NCBI GenBank assembly: GCA_037833965.1
Contig: AP031353.1
Coordinates: 27,840,501 to 27,904,500 of the forward strand
DNA from: Marchantia polymorpha subsp. ruderalis
Taxonomy: Eukaryota; Streptophyta; Marchantiopsida; Marchantiales; Marchantiaceae
Reading direction: 5' to 3'
Length of the DNA stretch: 64,000 nucleotides
Each line of letters opens with the position of its first letter. The stretch's first letter is position 1. The translations under genes were made by a program, and so were the position numbers. Positions 33,145 to 44,350 of this stretch are shown here, piece by piece. The notes beneath the pieces were generated by a model, which made no database searches, was not told the origin of the DNA, and saw nothing but the letters and a program-made list of their open reading frames with translations.

Positions 33145-34520
33145 AGGAGCACCAAATCAATAGTGGTGCCAAAAAATCGTTATAAAAAATAAAGGCCGAG
33201 GCAGATTTAGAATTTGTTCGGAAGAAAGAAAGAAAGAATCGCTGCTGCTATTGTTCAAGGGTCCTCCTGAGCAACGGGGAGGAGACCACGGATCGAAGTG
33301 GAGCCCGTCAGCGGGCCGAGAAAAGGGAAGAGGAGGAGAGAAGAAGAAGAGCAGAGCAGCGCAGCGCAGAGGGTTGGGCGGGGGAGCCCTAGAGGAAGAG
33401 AGAACGCAAGTGCGGCAGACCTTTCATGCAGCTTCCCTGCCAGCCCTTCCTTTGCTTTGCGTTGCCTTGCCTTCCCTTGCCTGGCCTCCGCCCAGAATGC
33501 CGATTCGCGGGTGCTCCAGGCGTCCGGCCTGGATCCCGAGTCAATGCGAGGCCAGTGGCTGAGGTCCATAGAGATTTCGGTCCAATGCACAGCCCTTCCC
33601 GTCAGCGCCTTGGATGTCTACGGATCACGGGCCGGCCTCCTCTTCACCCACGAGCCTCTGACAGCGAACCGGCCGGGCTGACACACCTCCGTTCTCACGC
33701 AGAGATGACTGGGGATGGACGGTTATGGACGTCGGCGTGCACGTGTAAGAGGAAGTAGTTGGCGGCAACTGCCTCCTCAGTGCCGGTGACCCGGTGATGT
33801 TTTGCTTTCTGCTCATTAAACTTGGCTCCGTCGTCTAACTTGCTGCGTAAGTAAAGCTCTGCTTTCGCTCCCAAAGTTAACGGTCACAACCTTACGCTGA
33901 TTTTCCTCCTTCCGGAAAGACGCCTCATTATGCAGCGGATTCAAATTCATTTCCACCGCTCCCGGCGACGACTCGACTCATTTCTGCGCCTGTCTATTTC
34001 CATCATTGCTGGCCATACGTGACTTTAAGAAATTGTGGATTCTCGATTCCAACTCAAATCGTGTGAATTTGGACAAAGGGAGACATGTGGCTACCACTAG
34101 CAACGCAGCTTTCGTTGAGGCCGTGAGTTAGCTCTGCAGTGAAAGGGTCCCTGCTTTTGTGCACTGTTGACATCTCCTAATGAAATTTGGAGTCCTGCTA
34201 TGATTGCCACAGTCTTCGGCACATGAAATGTATGCTGTAATGATTAACATTCACTGTCATCCAACGGGATCAACAGGATTAGCTTTCTAAGTAAGTTATT
34301 TCGGTGAAATGTACATTTCTTGACGGTGACATTGTATCGAGATTCCAGAGTCCTGCTTTACGCCTATCGACAGATGGTGGACTTGTATCTCTTGCAGCAG
34401 GACGAGACTTTACACATACATCATTCAAATCTGCGGGGTTTAGGTTTTCCAGTCTTTCCATTGTGTTTTTATCAACTATTGGCCATGTAACACGGCTGTA
34501 TCGAGAGATGTCGTATGTCG
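32902..34520 (-). promoter_or_regulatory. MOS1 leader and GC-rich upstream region
   Basis: Upstream of the MOS1 start are pyrimidine-rich sequence, a CT dinucleotide run and then a GC-rich stretch (about 33240-34000). The many overlapping open frames on both strands there are what low stop-codon density produces; none shows a domain. It is most likely 5' UTR and promoter. No clear TATA box was found, as is common for GC-rich plant promoters. 34000-34520 is mixed and empty. Confidence 0.5.
33107..33141. repeat. (CT)n microsatellite in the MOS1 leader
   Basis: About 17 CT units; read on the minus strand this is a GA run about 205-240 bp upstream of the MOS1 start. GA/CT runs are common in plant 5' UTRs and core promoters. 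Confidence 0.97.
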
Positions 34521-37500
34521 ATTAGGGTTTCACGAGTAGACGTGTTGAACTTTGTCAATGAAAACCTAAGTACCCTCCTGAACAGATCTGATACATGAAT
34601 TAGCACCACCTCAATCTTTAGATAAACTAATGTACATCCCAAAAAGATCCACTGTAAACTAATTCTAGTCTCAATAGGTTGTGATGATAGCATTATTATG
34701 CAGAAGTAATCATCAGATTGCAATAATAAACATGTATCAAATATATTGTTCAACTGAAATGTTGTTAATAATTCATTTATTTCAACGTTTAATATTCTGG
34801 AATCTCAACCAAAATCAAATAATATAATTTTACAATGATAAAAAAAATTATACATTTATTATTATTTAACATGTTGAAAAATCAAAAGAAATTAAATCAA
34901 GATTTTAGTGAATTTTATTGAAAAAAACAACAAACACATAAGTCACAATTTGCTCAAATTCCAATTAAAAAATCCAAGATAAGTTTCAAATATTTTAATT
35001 GTTTGATTTTAAGAAAATATATTTGAAATTTTTATGAACTCAAAATACTCAATAATTACCAGCAAGCTTATCAAACACTTAATTATTACAAAAATATGAA
35101 CAACAATTTATCATTCATCAATATTTATATTCTGTAATCAATGTAAAAAATATTGAAATTATCAAGCAAATTAGAGTTTTGTTCTTAGATTTAAAACAAA
35201 AATTCTTGTGATTTGGATATACAAGAAGTTTCATAAGCATCGTTTTGTTATGTAATGTAAAAACCCTTCCTGAAATAAGCTTGGTTTGCAGTACATTGTC
35301 AATCAAATATATTTTTCAGTTATTTCATCACATATATTAGACTCTAAATTAGTAATAATTAATTTTATAAATATCAATAACATTAATTTTGATAAACAGA
35401 ATATCTAATAAATTATATAGATCAAAATAATTAAACTCGTTTATTTGATATATATGTGTAAAAGTCACATGAAAGAATTATAAATCTGAAGGAAATACTC
35501 ACATTTCACTAAATAACACAAAATCTAGGTTTTGATGTATTTTTTTTTTATTTACTTATAAGGAACTGCTTCAATTTATTGAAATAATTATAATTTATGA
35601 GAAACACTTCATTTGAATGTTCAAACAAGTTAGTTTCAAAGTTAATAGATTTGAAAAACAATACATATTTCTTACATAACATTAGTTTTGATAACATGAT
35701 AAAAAATAAGATTTCAATATTATTTTTCGAATTAGAATTCTTCATTTTTTTGCATTTTTTTATATAAGACTTTAAATTTTGTTAAAGCATCAGATAGTAA
35801 CAAATTTTTCCATGTGAATTGATATAGTACAAATAAATAAATAATTATATATACATATAATCATCTTACTATAATGTGAACAAAACATAATATAAATTTG
35901 ATACACAGAGAAAACAACTATTCTTGTTTAAGTTGTAATCTTTGCTTAAAACCTGCAAACACATTTTTGGTTTTATATCTTAATGAGTGTAAAATATAAT
36001 TCTAATATAGCGGCTAAGTGAGTAAACAAATATATATCACTTGTAAAGCATATGCCATCAACATCCAAAATTGTAAGGATAATAAAATTGAAGAGAAAAA
36101 TAAAAATTTCAATGAATTTGAATTGAATTTATTTTAAAATAAAAGTTACTACTTTTATTGAATGTCACATTAGGCTAAATTTTTTTCATTTATTCAGTAA
36201 AACAGTAAAACATCTGCAAAATCAAATATATGAGTATCTAATAAGAAATAAAAATCAGGCATTTTATTTTTGTTTTAAATCATATGAAGGATTTGACTTT
36301 TTGTAAATTCTTAACATTTTATTAGAGAATATTATTTTCATATTTGAAGATATAAGCTGTATATGAACACATATTTATAAACAATTTTCCCATCTTTTAA
36401 TTCATATATAGATATACAACCATGTGTTTTGGAACTATTTTGCACGTAATTATTTTTTAGATATTTTAATTATGATGTTATATTTAATATATCAAAATAT
36501 ATCTTAAGAAATATATAGTTGTCAAATAAATTTTATACAATTTTTTCTTTTAATCTATCAAAAATTAACAAATAAATTGGTAATATAGTACCGCATTGCA
36601 AAATGTTGTTTTTGATAAAATGTAAACAATGAAAAATTCCAACAAAATTTGTTCACCGCAAATCATTGGATGATACATTTGTCATTTAAATATATATTTT
36701 GGAATTAGTTTAATATGTTAATTATGTTGCAATAATGTTGAAATAATTTTTATTTAATTTAATTAGATACATAATTTCTTACATAATTTTCATTTAATTA
36801 ATAGTATATACAACAAATTTATGATGTTTTCAATAAATTTCAATGTATAATTTAAAACGTTCATAAAAATTTCCTAAATTTTATCTTTGATTACTATTAT
36901 TACAACATTTGTATGTTTGATTAAGTTTGTAATGTTGAAATATTTTTAAATAAATATCAATATTTTTGTTATATTGATGTTTATTTTAAAATTATCAATA
37001 GAGTGTACTTTATTTATTTGATAAAATAAGAAATCATATTTACAATGTTTATAATTATACATTGTGAAAAACAAAAAATTTAAGTTATGATAGTAATTCA
37101 TAATTACTATCATCACTTAATTTTTGTTTCTTCATCACAAACATAAGTTTAAATTGAAATATATGATTAAATGAACATTAAAAATGCCTACATCAATGTT
37201 TCAAATGTTTTTATTTCAAATGCTTACACACACCTATGTTTTTACTTCTAAAATGTATTGTTATGTAAACAATTCTATCAATTAGTATGTTTTGACTTTT
37301 ATACAATTACGATTTATGAAATTAAATTGATTTAATTTGTATACATTTCAAACAAAATTAAAGATGAGCTTATAGAATTTTTTTATCGATGTTCAATTCT
37401 ATCTTTAGTAGTTAGAGTTCAGGTAAAATTTAATCAAAATGATATAAATTTTCACAATTAGTGAAATATTCATGATTCTCAAATAAATTTATGTGTTTAA

Positions 37501-37629
37501 TATATATATATATAATTCATGTGCTAATAAATAAAAAAATATGTTAGTTATATATATGTTTGACGCTTGACTATTGAATATTTTCGTTAAGTTCAATATT
37601 TGTTGTTTTATATAAATCTTCTAAATTAT
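34521..37629. other. AT-rich intergenic desert
   Basis: Extremely AT-rich, with no open frame above 93 codons and no recognisable domain. It contains an inverted repeat of about 18 bp with one mismatch at 37081-37119 (TAAGTTATGATAGTAATT, 3-base loop). Confidence 0.6.
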
Positions 37630-38285
37630 TGTGACAATAATGTTAAGAAAAAAGTTCACTTCAAGATGAAACATAAATTTTGAACATAAAATATCATGAA
37701 AAGATTTATTATTCTTTATATAGATACTTCAAATATATAGACAAAGATAATTTAAACTTTGAAGATGAGTAATCATGAATGGTTTTTATCAATATATATT
37801 AACAAAGATAACATAAATTTGAAAATGATTTTTTTTTCTTTATATAAATATTTTAACCATATGCACATGAATAGCATAAACTTTGAAGATGAGATGTCAT
37901 AAACAATTTTTTTTATATATACTTCAAACATGTATACAAATGTATCATAAACTTTGAAGATGAGATGTAATGAATGATTACCTTCTACCTTATATAAATA
38001 TTTTTAATACATACACAAATATAACCTAAGTTTTAAACATGAAATACCGTGAATGCTACTATTTTTTATTATAAAAATACTTGAAACATATACACAAGTA
38101 AAAATTTTTCTTTCAATCGTCGAATTCACTTATAGTGAGTTCAAGATATAGCGGATAAACCTAATGAATACACGGATTGCTCACGTGTCTCTCCCATCTA
38201 ACACATGGAATCTTCACCTTACAAGCACATAGATTGATGACGAGTAGTTGTCAACGAAGTGATTATTAATGTGACAATGTACATA
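37630..38285 (-). mobile_element. Old, decayed LTR of the same family as the neighbouring chromovirus
   Basis: Read along the plus strand, the relic follows the young LTR piece by piece: the end region, the AAGTTCACT segment, a TTTATATAG-type TATA region, then GCGGATAA, CACACGGAT-like and ACAAGCACA-like segments in the same order. It is much more AT-rich than the young copy. A segment that is single in the young LTR (TAAACTTTGAAGATGAGAT type) appears about six times here at 65-80 bp spacing between 37670 and 38060. A short stretch after 44345 may be its continuation, so the young element would lie inside it. It is clearly much older than the young copy. Confidence 0.62.
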
Positions 38286-38705
38286 TGTAACACTAGGGTT
38301 TAGAGAGAAGTTCACTCGAAGATAGAAACGTAAACTCTAAAGATGAGAGATACCAACAATGGTTCTACTCTCCCTTATATAGCTCTCACCAACAAGTACA
38401 AGGTGATAAGATCTAATCCCCACCATCCATACCACTCCTAGTGGATGGATGACGTGGCGGATAACCCTAACAAGCACACGGATCGCTGACGTGGCGCACC
38501 CAACTAACACACTAACTAACACACTCAATCCTTACCTACAAGCACACGGATTGCTGACGTGGCACTGTCAACTAACACATCCACTCTTTACCTACCAAGT
38601 ACGCGGATCGCTGACGTGGCAGCTATGACTAGTGCACACTAAAGTATCTACATCAATATTCAGAGTAACCTCTACTTTAGTTCTAACTAACTAAAGATGG
38701 TTACA
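38286..38705 (-). repeat. 3' LTR of the chromovirus
   Basis: 420 bp, nearly identical to 43926-44345. On the minus strand it holds a TATA-like CTATATAAGG. Inside are repeated ACACGGATCGCTGACGTGGC-type units (two to four variants), a likely source of regulatory or length variation. Confidence 0.97.
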
Positions 38706-38722
38706 AACCTCCCTCCTTTTAA
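38706..38722 (-). other. Polypurine tract
   Basis: On the minus strand TTAAAAGGAGGGAGGTT directly precedes the 3' LTR, the expected place and composition for the plus-strand primer of an LTR retrotransposon. Confidence 0.85.
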
Positions 38723-38925
38723 GATGCAACGTCCTCGTTGCACATACGTTCAAACTCCTGAACTATCAAAGGTGCATTTGCTAAATTTTTAGCTGGTTCC
38801 CAAGTTGATTCATACGATGGATAGCCTTTCCATTGAATCAAATACTCTACTTTGGGATATTTATGACCTCGAATACGTTTCTTGAGTATCTTTTCTACCT
38901 CAAACTCCTCATGATCTGCTATCAA
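38719..38925 (-). other. Chromodomain part of the chromovirus pol region
   Basis: [33 protein letters not shown] and a following helix form a typical chromodomain. In chromoviruses it ends the integrase and is thought to steer insertion to certain chromatin. Confidence 0.9.
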
Positions 38926-38985
38926 GGTTGGAAGAGGAGGTGGTGCTGGTTGGTTGGTGAATTGTTTTGGTCGTGGTACATGTTT

Positions 38986-41900
38986 TCACAATCGTGACAC
39001 ATGAAATACTGGATGTATTTTCATATGTGACGGAAGTTCCAACTTGTATGACACTTCACCAACACGCTTCAAAACCAAAAATGGACTAATGAACCTAGGG
39101 TTTAACTTTGGTGTTCCTACAAGAGACAAATTCGTTGTAGATAACCAAACATGATCTCCAACCTCAAAAATCACTTCTCTACGATGAGCATCGGCATGCT
39201 GTTTTTGCCGATTTTGAGCTATCACCAACTTCTCATTGGCCTGATGTAGTCCTCGGTGAATATGCTCCACGAATTCGTTGACTGCTGCAACTTTGGTCGA
39301 AAACTCCTCTCCTTTCGGAATTCTCATCAAACTTGAAGGAGTTATCGGATGAGCTCCATACATAAGAAAAAATGGAGACACTTTTGTGGATGCATTAACA
39401 GAATTGTTATATGCAAATTCCACAAGTGGCAAAAGGTTGTCCCACTCTTCTTGCTCTTCTAATGTGAATGCTCGTAGCATATCCTCTATGGTTCTATTTG
39501 CCCTCTCAGTTTGTCCATCAGTTTGAGGGTGATAGGCCGTTGACATTGCTAATTTTGTTTTGAAAAAACTAAACAAAGTTTTCCAAAATAAACTAGTGAA
39601 GTGAGTACCTCTATCCGTGATTAACACTTTGCTTAAGCCATGATTCACAAAAACTGCATCTAGATACAATTGAGCTAGTTGTGGAGCTGTTACTGTTTTT
39701 GTGGTTGGCCTGATGTGAATCATCTTGCTCAATTTGTCCACAAAAACCACCACTGAATCATGTCCTAATGAAGTCCTTGGTAACTCACATACAAGATCCA
39801 TGGTGACATGTTCCCACCGCTGTTCGGGAATAGGAAGAGGTTGTAATAAACCCGCTGGTTTTTGATTACTTGCCTTGTTTTGTTGACAAGCAACACAACT
39901 TCGAACGTAAGACTCCACATCCTCACGTATTTTGGGCCAATAGTACACTCGTTGTATACTCTCCACGGTTTTCTCCACTCCCACATGACCTGCAATGGCT
40001 GTATCATGACTTTCTGCCAAAATCATTGTGCGCAAATCGTGATCTTGTGGAATCCATATACGCTGATTGTAAAACGCCAAACCTCGAGATTTCTCTGCCT
40101 TTCCAGTTTGTAGTGCTCGAGTGATCTCTTCATCCTCCTTTGTGGCTTGTGACATCTTGCTCCACCAATCCGCCTGAATTTTCACTTCTGCAACATGATT
40201 CAAACAAGGCATGTGTGTGAGAGCATCTGCAAGTTGCTTCTTTCCCTCCACGTACACAATCTTCATGTTGAAGCGTTGACGCCACTCTGCCCATCGAATT
40301 TGTCGTTTGGACAGATCTTTCTGAGTTTCCAAATAAACCAAGGGTTTATGATCAGTCTCCACCACAAACTCCTTATCACCCAGATAATGCTTCCAATGTT
40401 TGGTTGCCAACACGATAGCTAACTCCTCCCGTTCTGTCGTGTGATAATTTTGCTCCGCCGCCACCAACTTTCGAGAATAGAAAGCAACTGGATGTCATCC
40501 ATCCTCCCATTCTTGTTGAAGTATGCCCCCTACTGTTGTACCTGATGCGTCAGTGGCCAACTTGATAGAACGGTTAGGATCATACCACTTGAGAATAGGT
40601 GCGTGTAACAAAGCATCTTTCAATGCTTGAAAAGCTAACTCTTGAGCTGTTCCCCATCTCCATTTCTGACCTTTCCCTAACATGGAAGTCAAGGCCTGAG
40701 CTAGTCGAGCAAAACCTTTCACAAATCTACGATAGAATCCAATGAGCCCTAGAAAACTCTTCAATTGAGTTTGATCCTCAGGTGCTATCCATTTCTGAAT
40801 GGCATCTATCTTCTCACTCATCACTTGGATTCCTGTAGCTGTAACTCTATGACCCAAGTAATCTACTTCTGACTTGCCAAATTCACATTTTGAAGCTTTG
40901 GCATACAATTGATTGTCTCTTAAAACTTGAAGTACCTCTCGTAAATGACTTCTATGATCACTCAAAGTTTTGCTATACACCAATATATCATCTAGAAAAA
41001 TAATGACAGATTTATCTAAATAAGGGCGAAAGATATCGTTCATCAATCCCATGAATGTAGCTGGTGCATTAGTGAGACCAAAAGGCATCACCAGATACTC
41101 AAAGTGTCCATACCTAGTACGAAAAGCTGTCTTGTGAACATCTTCATCTGCAATTCGAATTTGATTGTAGCCGCTTCTCAAATCTAGCTTGGTGAAGTAC
41201 TCCGCTACTTGAAGTTGATCAAACAAATCATCCATACGAGGTAATGGATATTTGTTTTTCACCGTTTGCTGATTCAACCCGCGATAATTGATACATAGTC
41301 TCATGGATCCATCCTTCTTCTTCACAAAGAGTACTGGAGCTCCATAAGGTGAAACACTTGGTTGAATGAATCCCTTGCTCAACATCTCCTCCACTTGAGC
41401 TTTGCATTCTTCCAATTCGTTTGGAGCCAAACGATATGGAGCTTTGCAAGTTGGTGTACTTCCAGGTATCACCTCAATCTTGTGATCAACTCGCCTCTTT
41501 GGTGGTAATCCTGCAGGTAGATCATCTGGAAAAACATCTTTATACTCCATAAAAATGTCGTTCAAGGACTCCGGGATGTAAGGTTTGTCCGTGGGCCCAA
41601 TATCTCTTATAAGTCCAAGGAAACATACATCATCTCTAGAAATGGATGCTGTACCCATCACAAAGAGGGGTAAATTCCTATTCTGAGATCTAATTCTATC
41701 TCCATAGATCTTCCATCCACTACATGTAATCACTTTTCTTCTCCAATCTACCTTCGGATTATATTGTTCCATCCATGGCATTCCAAGGATGACATCATAC
41801 CGAGCTAAACGAATTACTCTCCATTCAATGCTCTCCTTGTATCTACCTATGGATAATTCTACACTCCGTGGTAGTGTTTCTATCACTTCAGTTTGCCCGT

Positions 41901-42147
41901 TTGGCAATTCAACTTCTTCACTCACGTCCTTCATCAACATCAAAGCTAACTTCATAGCAACACTCCTTGATAGAAAATTCTCAGTTGCTCCAGGATCAAT
42001 TAAAACTCTCACCTTGTGTCTTTCCATGAAACCATCAGTGACAATGAGTTGAGCTTGCTTCTTACTCCTTCCATGAGCTCCCAACCATTGCTTTCTTCCA
42101 ACCTCGCCTTTTCTTCGCTTTGTAGAACCAGTAAGGCCGCGAGGCAA
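38986..42147 (-). other. Chromovirus pol region: protease, reverse transcriptase, RNase H, integrase
   Basis: Minus-strand order: an aspartic protease-like part near 41950-42060; reverse transcriptase about 40950-41500 with [34 protein letters not shown] and [12 protein letters not shown]; RNase H about 40250-40600 with [14 protein letters not shown] and VETDHKPLVYL; integrase about 39150-40000 with a zinc-binding head (HDTAIAGHVGV, CVACQQNK) and core FVDKLSKMIHI, STAYHPQTDGQTERANRTIE. Domain order is that of Ty3/gypsy. Confidence 0.93.
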
Positions 42148-42149
42148 GA

Positions 42150-43037
42150 TTACTGGTGATCTTCGTTTCCCGAAACTGCTTCCTCCACCTCTTCATACTC
42201 TATCCCCTCCATATTGTTGAACGGTCGTCGCTGCATGGGCCGTCCTCCTTGTTGTGTCGGCCGAACTCGACAAAACTTGGCTATGTGGCCCATTCGTCCA
42301 CATGCATAGCATTGGCGATTATCACGAACTCCAGCTCCTCCTCGAACCATTACATTATTTGCATAACCTTCTTGCAAATTTGGAACTCCTGGTTGCCTAA
42401 TCTCACCTCCAAATCTTGGTGGTGGTCCTCTTGTTGGTGCAAAACCTTCTCTACGTCGAAGGTTTCCCAACTCCATCGGTGTTGGACCAGATGGATCTCT
42501 AAAATTGCTCACTGGTTCACCGTGTGTGACACCAAAAGCACTTGAAATTCGTTGAGCAATTGCGATTGCTTCATTCACAGTAGATGGATTGCTTACCATC
42601 ACCTCCTTTCGAATTCGATCTTTCAAGCCTCGTTTGAACACGTCCAAGGCTTCAGCTCCACTCATATCCATGATAGATACTTGAAGATCACGAAATTCTT
42701 CAATGTACTCATGAATACCTCCTTTCTGCTTCAGATCCCACAACTTCATTCTTGCAGTTTGAAGAGAATCCACCGCTTGAAAATTTTGCAGAAGTCCTTC
42801 CTGCATTCCACTCCACGAAATGGTAGCACCTCGTTCTGAAAGCATTCTCTCCCATGTTGTGTACCATGTGAGAGCCTTATCCGCAAGATAAGATGTCATG
42901 AACATTCCTGCAATATAATCAGAAACATGAAAATGGGATAAATGAATATTCATCCTCATAATCCATCCCTCTGACACTCCCATTGCTCTACTCCCTTTGT
43001 AAGCTTCCACCTTACAGGATTTTCCCATTCGAAGCAA
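42150..43037 (-). other. Chromovirus gag region
   Basis: About 295 codons on the minus strand, with a retrotransposon gag core (YLADKALTWYTTWERML, MKLWDLKQKGGIHEYIEEF) and a CCHC zinc knuckle CYACGRMGHIAKFC near the end. Gag packs the element RNA into particles. Confidence 0.9.
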
Positions 43038-43328
43038 AAGATTTGCTTGATCTTCAATCTCTTGAAGACGTCTCCTATTTGCCTCTGCTGCATCAATAGG
43101 AGTTGGTTATGGCTGAACTTGGGAAGCTTGAACTTGAGGTTCAACTTCCATCTCTCCAACTCTCTCTCTCTACTTTCTCACTCTCTAATGCAAAGATTTT
43201 ATCTTCCATGGCTTGCTGCTTGGTATGCCCATCTACTATCGCTTTTCTCAACTCCTTCATCTCTGCCATGATTGCATTGAGAACCTCACCCATATCAATT
43301 GATGTTCCCATGCTTTTTCACACTCCCT

Positions 43329-43791
43329 CTAATACAAAGTGAGTACAATCACTATGTGACCTCTCAACAAAGGAGTCACAAAAGGTGCAGGTGACTCTAT
43401 CACAGCTCTATAGTACTCCTCTCCATAATTCCTCACAAGAAAATCTCTCCATATCCTCTTCTGTCTATATACTGTTCTAATCTCTACATAAGTGCTGAAT
43501 CGAACCGGGACAGGTGGTTCGCGATTCAAATCCATGAAACAATCAGTATAGAATGTATATAGTACAATCCCAAGTCTCTCCATAAGTAACTATTGGAAGA
43601 ATCAGTGGCACTCTTGACTCCATCACTCTAGTCATAAAATCTGCACCCCAACAAGCCACAAGGTACATCCGAAAATGATGTTTCTCCATGCAACGAAGGT
43701 GAATATCGAATAGGTTAGGAATTGGCCAGTGCGGTACTGGATTCCTGTCAATCCCGTCCATATCTGCAAAAACACAATGTCCCCCTTCCAC
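43329..43791 (-). other. Two related small open frames in the chromovirus leader
   Basis: Between the primer-binding site and gag are two minus-strand open frames of about 84 and 82 codons (43329-43583 and 43543-43791). Their peptides look alike: an F-x-D start region, PVP, a middle F/YLV segment, a V-(I/M)ES-(P/R) segment and an (I/L)TLY or IYILY end. They may be a duplicated small protein or a duplicated RNA leader that happens to stay open. No known domain. Confidence 0.4.
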
Positions 43792-43912
43792 CTCTCTCTA
43801 CATGCAGATGAATGACCTCTGCCAGCCTCTATACACTCTCAAGACTACAGTCCATCATCACTCACTTGCTATTCCATGAGGGGTAATCCACACTCAAGGA
43901 AAGAGCAAGGTC

Positions 43913-43924
43913 GCTCTGATATCA
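43913..43924 (-). other. Primer-binding site, initiator tRNA-Met type
   Basis: On the minus strand TGATATCAGAGC follows the 5' LTR by one base. It differs by one base from the usual plant TGGTATCAGAGC, the complement of the 3' end of initiator tRNA-Met. Confidence 0.8.
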
Positions 43925-43925
43925 T

Positions 43926-44345
43926 TGTAACACTAGGGTTTAGAGAGAAGTTCACTCGAAGATAGAAACGTAAACTCTAAAGATGAGAGATACCAACAAT
44001 GGTTCTACTCTCCCTTATATAGCTCTCACCAACAAGTACAAGGTGATAAGATCTAATCCCCACCATCCATACCACTCCTAGTGGATGGATGACGTGGCGG
44101 ATAACCCTAACAAGCACACGGATCGCTGACGTGGCGCACCCAACTAACACACTAACTAACACACTCAATCCTTACCTACAAGCACACGGATTGCTGACGT
44201 GGCACTGTCAACTAACACATCCACTCTGTACCTACCAAGTGCGCGGATCGCTGACGTGGCAGCTATGACTAGTGCACACTAAAGTATCTACATCAATATT
44301 CAGAGTAACCTCTACTTTAGTTCTAACTAACTAAAGATGGTTACA
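43926..44345 (-). repeat. 5' LTR of the chromovirus
   Basis: 420 bp, matching 38286-38705 except at about two positions. This is the promoter-bearing copy for minus-strand transcription. Confidence 0.97.
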
Positions 44346-44350
44346 ACATA

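Larger units (their letters stand above)
38286..44345 (-). mobile_element. Young Ty3/gypsy chromovirus LTR retrotransposon
   Basis: A 6,060-bp element with 420-bp LTRs (38286-38705 and 43926-44345), flanked on both sides by the 5-bp duplication ACATA (38281-38285, 44346-44350). The LTRs begin TGTAAC and end GTTACA and differ at only about two positions, so the insertion is recent. Read on the minus strand the order is LTR, primer-binding site, a leader with small open frames, gag, protease, reverse transcriptase, RNase H, integrase, chromodomain, polypurine tract, LTR. The chromodomain places it in the chromoviruses. The coding part looks nearly whole, with about two or three interruptions. 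It is inserted next to, probably within, an older LTR of its own family. Confidence 0.96.

Noticed and set aside
33205-33816. Overlapping open frames of 100-127 codons on both strands upstream of MOS1
   Set aside because: GC-rich leader/promoter DNA; no recognisable protein on either strand.
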